From NCBI RefSeq assembly GCF_028308085.1, contig NZ_JAQMFS010000068.1:1-34653 (forward strand): a stretch of DNA of 34,653 bases. Reading direction: 5' to 3'. The position numbers and the translations under genes are program-made. This document shows, piece after piece, positions 34,401 through 34,653 of the stretch. Below the pieces are notes generated by a model, which searched no databases, had not been told where the DNA came from, and saw only the letters and a list, made by a program, of their open reading frames with translations. Each line of letters begins with the position of its first letter. Position 1 is the stretch's first letter. This DNA is from Gemella haemolysans (GTDB lineage Bacteria; Bacillota; Bacilli; Staphylococcales; Gemellaceae).

Positions 34401-34510
34401 AAATAATCCTCCTTGAAGTGTTTAATTATATGATATCACAATAAAATTTGATTATAAATAGTAAATAGAAAGAAATATTGAAATAAAAATGAAAAAATAT
34501 GAAAATAATG

Positions 34511-34539
34511 TTGACAAGTAATAAATTTAATGATAGAAT
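34511..34539 (+). promoter_or_regulatory. Strong promoter P1 at the right edge
   Basis: TTGACA (34511-34516), 17-bp spacer, TAGAAT (34534-34539) preceded by TGA. Its transcript would start with a hairpin, GTCTTCT (34547-34553) with AGAAGAC (34559-34565). Confidence 0.75.
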
Positions 34540-34617
34540 AGTAAAAGTCTTCTGATAGAGAAGACGAACAATATAAGATTTCTAATAATTAAATGTTAAG
34601 AAAATATAAAAAAGTTC

Positions 34618-34646
34618 TTGACAAAATAAAAAAGAAATGATAAACT
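34618..34646 (+). promoter_or_regulatory. Strong promoter P2 at the right edge
   Basis: TTGACA (34618-34623), 17-bp spacer, TAAACT (34641-34646) preceded by TGA; 107 bp downstream of P1 and built the same way. The gene it serves is outside the window. Confidence 0.75.
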
Positions 34647-34653
34647 TATAAAA

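Overview
The window reads as a chromosomal segment of a low-GC Gram-positive bacterium (Bacillota). The intergenic DNA is very AT-rich, Shine-Dalgarno sites are strong (AGGAGG-like), TTG and GTG starts are common, RNase P RNA is of the Bacillus type B, and gene neighbourhoods are fragments of the Bacillus/Staphylococcus order. Several partner genes normally present are missing, and a two-hairpin repeat of a kind I associate with streptococci lies at the left edge. This mix fits a reduced Bacilli genome such as Gemella; the genus is an inference, not proven. I see no prophage, transposase, CRISPR array or tRNA. The genes are almost all housekeeping, transport and regulation.

Left part (1-8.9 kb): a two-hairpin repeat, then the glnR-glnA nitrogen operon on the minus strand with a GlnR box. 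Divergent from it are a small membrane protein, murJ (lipid II flippase), an RsuA-type pseudouridine synthase and the dipeptidase pepV. Next come a YtmP-like phosphotransferase and a yutF phosphatase-map (methionine aminopeptidase) pair. Middle (9-18 kb): topA, the branched-chain amino acid importer brnQ, a three-gene unit made of an ABC protein without catalytic motifs, its ABC-2-type membrane partner and a TerC-family protein, then rqcH (ribosome quality control) with azlCD (branched-chain amino acid export).

Right part (18-34.6 kb): gmk-rpoZ, rnpB (RNase P RNA) and an RlmL-type methyltransferase. An Rrf2 regulator is convergent with a flavodoxin, and tcyP (cystine uptake) follows. Then come mnmG-rsmG, a PTS_EIIC_2-type membrane protein, a ketopantoate-reductase-like enzyme, yloU-fakA (fatty acid kinase), cvpA, mutS2 and a convergent GNAT acetyltransferase. 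The window ends in two tandem strong promoters that point out of the window, resembling an rRNA operon promoter region.

Nutrient control is the theme I can read best. CodY-type 15-mers (14/15 matches) lie before brnQ, tcyP and the PTS-like gene, and a perfect GlnR box lies before glnRA. The tcyP leader also carries a well-initiated 17-codon reading frame with one Cys codon. A 14-nt stretch of that frame is complementary to the tcyP start region, which suggests an undescribed cysteine-responsive translational switch. Transcription units were inferred from promoters and hairpins; none was tested.
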